Source of the DNA: Minisyncoccota bacterium
GTDB lineage: Bacteria > Patescibacteriota > Minisyncoccia > Phycocordibacterales > GCA-2747955
Length of the DNA stretch: 32,138 nucleotides
Reading direction: 5' to 3'
NCBI GenBank assembly: GCA_020628915.1
Contig: JAHDEI010000001.1
Location: 83,985 to 116,122 of the forward strand
The notes under the pieces were generated by a model, which worked only from the letters and a program-made list of their open reading frames with translations, was not told the origin of the DNA and did no database searches. Position numbers and translations under genes: made by a program. Positions 29,710 to 32,138 of the stretch are shown here, one piece after another (positions within the stretch are counted from its first letter, which is position 1; the number at the start of each line of letters is the position of its first letter).

Positions 29710-30522
29710 TTATTTTTTTGCCTTTACGACAGGTTTGACCACAGGGTTTTTCTTAGCCTTTGGTTTCACCTGGACAAGCTTTGGCCTGGCGGCCTCAGCT
29801 TTTACTGGAGACAGATCTGAAGGGCTCTTGGTCGATTTTTTCTTTTTCGACTTTTGAGGCTTTTTTTTGATCTTGCGCACAGCAATGCACCCGGTGTACC
29901 CGTCTGTGCAATCAACTCGAATCAAGCAATTTTCACGCGGATGGTGGTCTACCATTCCGGTGACAACCATCCTGTATTGTGTACGGCGCCCATCTTTTAC
30001 TGGATAGACATCCAGAAAAATATGTCGGATGCCGTCAGGCATCACCTTTTGACAAATGTTAACCGAGACGAACATCTCACCTTCGGCTTTTTTAAATTCT
30101 TTGCCATACATGCAAAGATTTACGACGCCGCCCTTAACAGGGACTTTTGCAGAATAATACCGCTTGGTGCCTCCGCCAGCAACAGGAATTTCGATTAATT
30201 CTCGCTCTTTTTTACCCTTTTTGTTGCGTTGAACCACAGGTAGGTTCATCTTCACCACCAAACCACTAAACAAGGCAACCCGAGTTGCATTTGATCCACG
30301 GAAAGGCTTGATCCCCGCATATTTGCGGCCATCATCAACTGCTTGAGATAGCTGTTTTGCGAGCTTTGCAGATGCCCCGTTTAAACCCGAATTCTTTTTT
30401 TTCTCTCTCTTTTTGGGTTTTTTTGTGGGTCGTTTTTTACTCGCCTTTTTAAGGGCGTCTCCCATTGCCGTTCCTGTTGATACAGCCTGGGCTACCTGGT
30501 TTCTTGCATTCATAGCTGACAT
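29710..30522 (-). CDS. Lys-rich protein of unknown function with a central folded domain
   Basis: 270 aa. It has a basic N-terminal tail (KKASKKRPTKKPKKREKKKN), a central globular part (about 50-215, for example FSGLVVKMNLPVVQRNKKG, TKRYYSAKVPVKGGVVNLC, VRHIF-like strands and MVVTGMVDHHPRENCLIRVD) and a Lys/Pro/Ala-rich C-terminal tail resembling histone H1-type tails. The tails suggest binding to nucleic acid or another polyanion; the centre I do not recognise. A good SD (AAAGGAGAAATATT before ATG) and a perfect promoter with a hairpin in the leader mark it as SD-led. Its G+C looks higher than that of the leaderless core genes. It is downstream of the XRE regulator on the same strand but behind a terminator. 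Chromatin-like or RNA-binding function is a guess. Confidence 0.7.
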   Translation of the reverse strand: MSAMNARNQVAQAVSTGTAMGDALKKASKKRPTKKPKKREKKKNSGLNGASAKLAKQLSQAVDDGRKYAGIKPFRGSNATRVALFSGLVVKMNLPVVQRNKKGKKERELIEIPVAGGGTKRYYSAKVPVKGGVVNLCMYGKEFKKAEGEMFVSVNICQKVMPDGIRHIFLDVYPVKDGRRTQYRMVVTGMVDHHPRENCLIRVDCTDGYTGCIAVRKIKKKPQKSKKKKSTKSPSDLSPVKAEAARPKLVQVKPKAKKNPVVKPVVKAKK

Positions 30523-30564
30523 AATATTTCTCCTTTATGTCGTTTTTAAAAGATCATACGATCA

Positions 30565-30618
30565 CCGAAAAACATTTTTCGGCATAATAAAGTATATCAA
30601 ATATTTATTATTTGTCAA
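30565..30618 (-). promoter_or_regulatory. Promoter and leader hairpin of the Lys-rich protein gene
   Basis: On the minus strand TTGACA (30618-30613), 16 bp, TATACT (30596-30591). The leader starts with a perfect 8 bp hairpin, CCGAAAAA-TG-TTTTTCGG (30582-30565), then GATC-GTAT-GATC, before the SD near 30533. Confidence 0.75.
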
Positions 30619-30642
30619 TAAAAAAGGCCCACTAATGGGCCT
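30619..30642 (-). terminator. Terminator of the XRE regulator gene
   Basis: AGGCCCA and TGGGCCT around a 4 nt loop, followed on the minus strand by T6. The next promoter's -35 follows directly. Confidence 0.88.
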
Positions 30643-30663
30643 GAAGTTGCTAATATGGACGCC

Positions 30664-30906
30664 CTACTCGAACGTCTCATAAAAGTAAGTGATTGGAACT
30701 TTGAGTATTTTTGAAATTTGCCAGAGGCGACTTGCCGCAACGCGGTTTGTGCCTCTCTCGTATTTCTGGACCTGCTGGAAAGTAATTCCCAGTCGCTGGC
30801 CCAGCTTTTCTTGAGACATTTTGAGCTCTTTCCGGCGTGTCCTTATCTGGAATCCGATAAGTTCATCCGCAGCGGATGCCGCTCTTGGTTTGTGGTCTTT
30901 TCTCAT
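30664..30906 (-). CDS. XRE/Cro-CI family transcriptional regulator
   Basis: 80 aa. A single helix-turn-helix covers about residues 17-72: LIGFQIRTRRKELKMSQEKL, then GQRLGITFQQVQKYERGTNR and VAASRLWQISKILKVPITYF. The wording TFQQVQKYERGTNRVAASRL is very close to a type common in Alphaproteobacteria, so it may be transferred. The C-terminus is short, with no ligand or peptidase domain. A near-consensus promoter (30958-30986) and an SD (GAGAGGAG, 9 nt from the ATG) precede it. A perfect inverted repeat at the transcription start is a likely operator for autorepression. Targets beyond itself may include the divergent comM gene or the Lys-rich gene. Confidence 0.92.
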   Translation of the reverse strand: MRKDHKPRAASAADELIGFQIRTRRKELKMSQEKLGQRLGITFQQVQKYERGTNRVAASRLWQISKILKVPITYFYETFE

Positions 30907-30932
30907 AATACTTACTCCTCTCTTATGAGTTA

Positions 30933-30951
30933 GCGAATTGAAACAATTCGC
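30933..30951. promoter_or_regulatory. Probable XRE operator
   Basis: GCGAATTG-AAA-CAATTCGC, a perfect 8 bp inverted repeat with a 3 nt centre, lies at about +1 to +19 of the regulator transcript, between its -10 and SD. Confidence 0.7.
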
Positions 30952-30957
30952 AATAAT

Positions 30958-30986
30958 ATTATACTAAATATATACTGTAAAGTCAA
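30958..30986 (-). promoter_or_regulatory. Promoter of the XRE regulator gene
   Basis: On the minus strand TTGACT (30986-30981), 17 bp, TATAAT (30963-30958). Confidence 0.8.
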
Positions 30987-30996
30987 TTTATTACTG

Positions 30997-31005
30997 TGTT
31001 ATAGT
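30997..31005 (+). promoter_or_regulatory. Extended -10 for a leaderless comM transcript
   Basis: TGTTATAGT, ending 6 nt before ATG 31012. Confidence 0.6.
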
Positions 31006-31011
31006 GCGTCT

Positions 31012-32138
31012 ATGAACTTGGGAAAGTTATTTACTGCACAGGCCGATTTTTCGGCTCCTCAAATTATTGAAATTGAAGTCGATATTACCAAGCGAGGTAT
31101 ACCGGCTTTTTCTATTGTTGGTCTTGGTGATAAAGCGGTTGATGAATCCCGTGAACGCGTGAACGCTGCGCTGAGAAACTCTGGATTTCGTGAACCTAAA
31201 CAATACAAAACTGTTGTGTCTCTTTCCCCTGCAAGTCTAAGAAAAGAAGGTTCATACTTTGATCTCCCAATCGCCCTAGGAGTTCTACTGGCAGACGACG
31301 AAGTTGAGCTAGAATTTTCTACTGAAAACAAGTTGTTTGTTGGGGAACTTTCTTTAGACGGAATCCTGAAACCAATTAGCGGCGCTCTCTCTATTGCGTT
31401 ATGTGCGAAACAGACGGGAATCACCTCTTTGTACGTGCCTGCAGAAAACGCTGATGAAGCAGCGCTCGTTGAAGGTCTGCGTGTCTTTCCAGTTAAAACA
31501 TTGCAACAGCTCATTGAACATCTGGCCCAAGAACACGCAGAAGAAAAAAATTCATCAAAAATTATTAGACCTCATAAACAAGTAGCACCCCCAGGACAAA
31601 CAGAGCCTACTGTCGATTTCTCACATATTGTTGGCCAAGAACACGTTAAGCGTGCCTTAACCATTGCAGCTGCTGGTCGACATAACATAGCAATGTACGG
31701 ACCGGCAGGGACCGGAAAGACCATGCTTGCGAAGGCATTTTGCGGGATCCTGCCTAATCTAAATCCTGATAAACAAATTGAGAGCACCGTAATTCATTCG
31801 TGCCATGGCTCAGACATCAACGGACTAATAACTGAACCACCGATGCGTGCGCCGCATCACACATCATCTTATGTAGCTGTTATTGGAGGTGGTGCGTATC
31901 CGAAACCCGGTGAAATAACTCTTGCTCATAACGGAGTTTTGTTTCTGGATGAATTTCCTGAATTTGATAAGCGAGTTTTAGAATCTTTGCGTGAGCCGCT
32001 CGAAGACAAGCAGGTTCGAATTTCTCGCTCAAAGGCATCAAAAACATTTCCTGCAGATTTTATTTTAATCGCTGCGATGAACCCTCCGAGTGCTGTTTAC
32101 CGATCAGGTAGTTTAATCACTCCCGCAGACGAACGTCG
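31012..32138 (+). CDS. comM: ComM/YifB-family Mg-chelatase-like AAA+ ATPase (partial, C-terminus beyond window)
   Basis: About 375 residues are visible from ATG 31012 and no stop is reached, out of roughly 500 for the family. ComM is an AAA+ hexameric helicase that promotes branch migration when single-stranded DNA taken up by transformation is integrated. The N-terminal ChlI domain shows [40 protein letters not shown] and VGELSLDG. The AAA+ part has [20 protein letters not shown], Walker [16 protein letters not shown] (usually GPPGSGKT), MRAPHHTSS and Walker [12 protein letters not shown], then [18 protein letters not shown] and [10 protein letters not shown]. All motifs are intact. It is the only competence-related gene here, and together with the type IV apparatus it raises the possibility of DNA uptake. 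Confidence 0.95.
   Translation, partial: MNLGKLFTAQADFSAPQIIEIEVDITKRGIPAFSIVGLGDKAVDESRERVNAALRNSGFREPKQYKTVVSLSPASLRKEGSYFDLPIALGVLLADDEVELEFSTENKLFVGELSLDGILKPISGALSIALCAKQTGITSLYVPAENADEAALVEGLRVFPVKTLQQLIEHLAQEHAEEKNSSKIIRPHKQVAPPGQTEPTVDFSHIVGQEHVKRALTIAAAGRHNIAMYGPAGTGKTMLAKAFCGILPNLNPDKQIESTVIHSCHGSDINGLITEPPMRAPHHTSSYVAVIGGGAYPKPGEITLAHNGVLFLDEFPEFDKRVLESLREPLEDKQVRISRSKASKTFPADFILIAAMNPPSAVYRSGSLITPADER

Noticed and set aside
1-32138. tRNA, rRNA, CRISPR arrays, insertion sequences or attachment sites
   Set aside because: I saw no tRNA cloverleaf or T-loop set, no spaced direct repeats, no transposase or integrase gene, and no duplicated ends.

Overview
The window looks like a chromosomal segment of a Patescibacteria / Candidate Phyla Radiation bacterium, probably Parcubacteria-like. 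This rests on gene content, not on a database search. The evidence is a compact, AT-rich layout; a VirB4/VirD4/PrgI/pilin secretion gene set mixed with Cys-poor DksA-like, RodA, FemAB and Mur-ligase-like genes; a giant secreted tail-fibre-type protein; and very few Shine-Dalgarno (SD) sequences. UGA is a normal stop (the helicase ends in TGA), so the code is standard.

Layout. 1-5720: two secreted proteins on the minus strand, one cut by the window edge and one about 1630 aa protein with a C-terminal S74 chaperone domain. 5720-7250: nusA. 7247-8014: a gene-free stretch with two promoter-and-terminator units that I read as structured ncRNAs. 8041-11178: inorganic pyrophosphatase, a Mur ligase preceded by a riboswitch-like leader, and a FemAB transferase. 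11178-21701: minus-strand block of an M23 peptidase, a VirD4-like ATPase, PrgI, a disordered protein, a VirB6-like membrane protein, a VirB2-like pilin with an unusual C-terminal domain, and another hypothetical protein. A small SD-led secreted gene (19058-19636) is inserted on the plus strand. 21944-23662: Pif1-like helicase. 23659-24240: three tandem candidate small RNAs. 24288-26735: a VirB4-associated protein and virB4, which is frameshifted at an A6 run. 26815-30906: a PGDYG-like protein, rodA and its neighbour, a DksA-like protein, a Lys-rich protein and an XRE regulator. 31012-end: comM (partial).

Two modes of gene expression stand out. Most protein genes have a -10 box ending 6-9 nt before the start codon, with no SD and no clear -35, so the transcript should begin at or next to the AUG (leaderless). 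In contrast, most ncRNA candidates and three of the four SD-led accessory genes have full TTGACA-16/17-TATAAT-type promoters. The secretion genes (VirB4, VirD4, PrgI/VirB3, VirB6, VirB2-like pilin, M23 hydrolase) probably form one envelope-spanning DNA or protein transfer apparatus. Mur ligase, FemAB, RodA and the M23 enzyme build and remodel the cell wall.

The most promising undescribed elements are the RNAs: (i) tandem RNAs at 7281-8014 sharing a UUCG-capped module with a covarying base pair, one with an H-type pseudoknot and one with mutually exclusive hairpins; (ii) the Mur-ligase leader, where one strand can pair with either of two identical 7-mers, one inside the terminator; (iii) three small RNAs before virB4, two presenting pyrimidine-rich loops.
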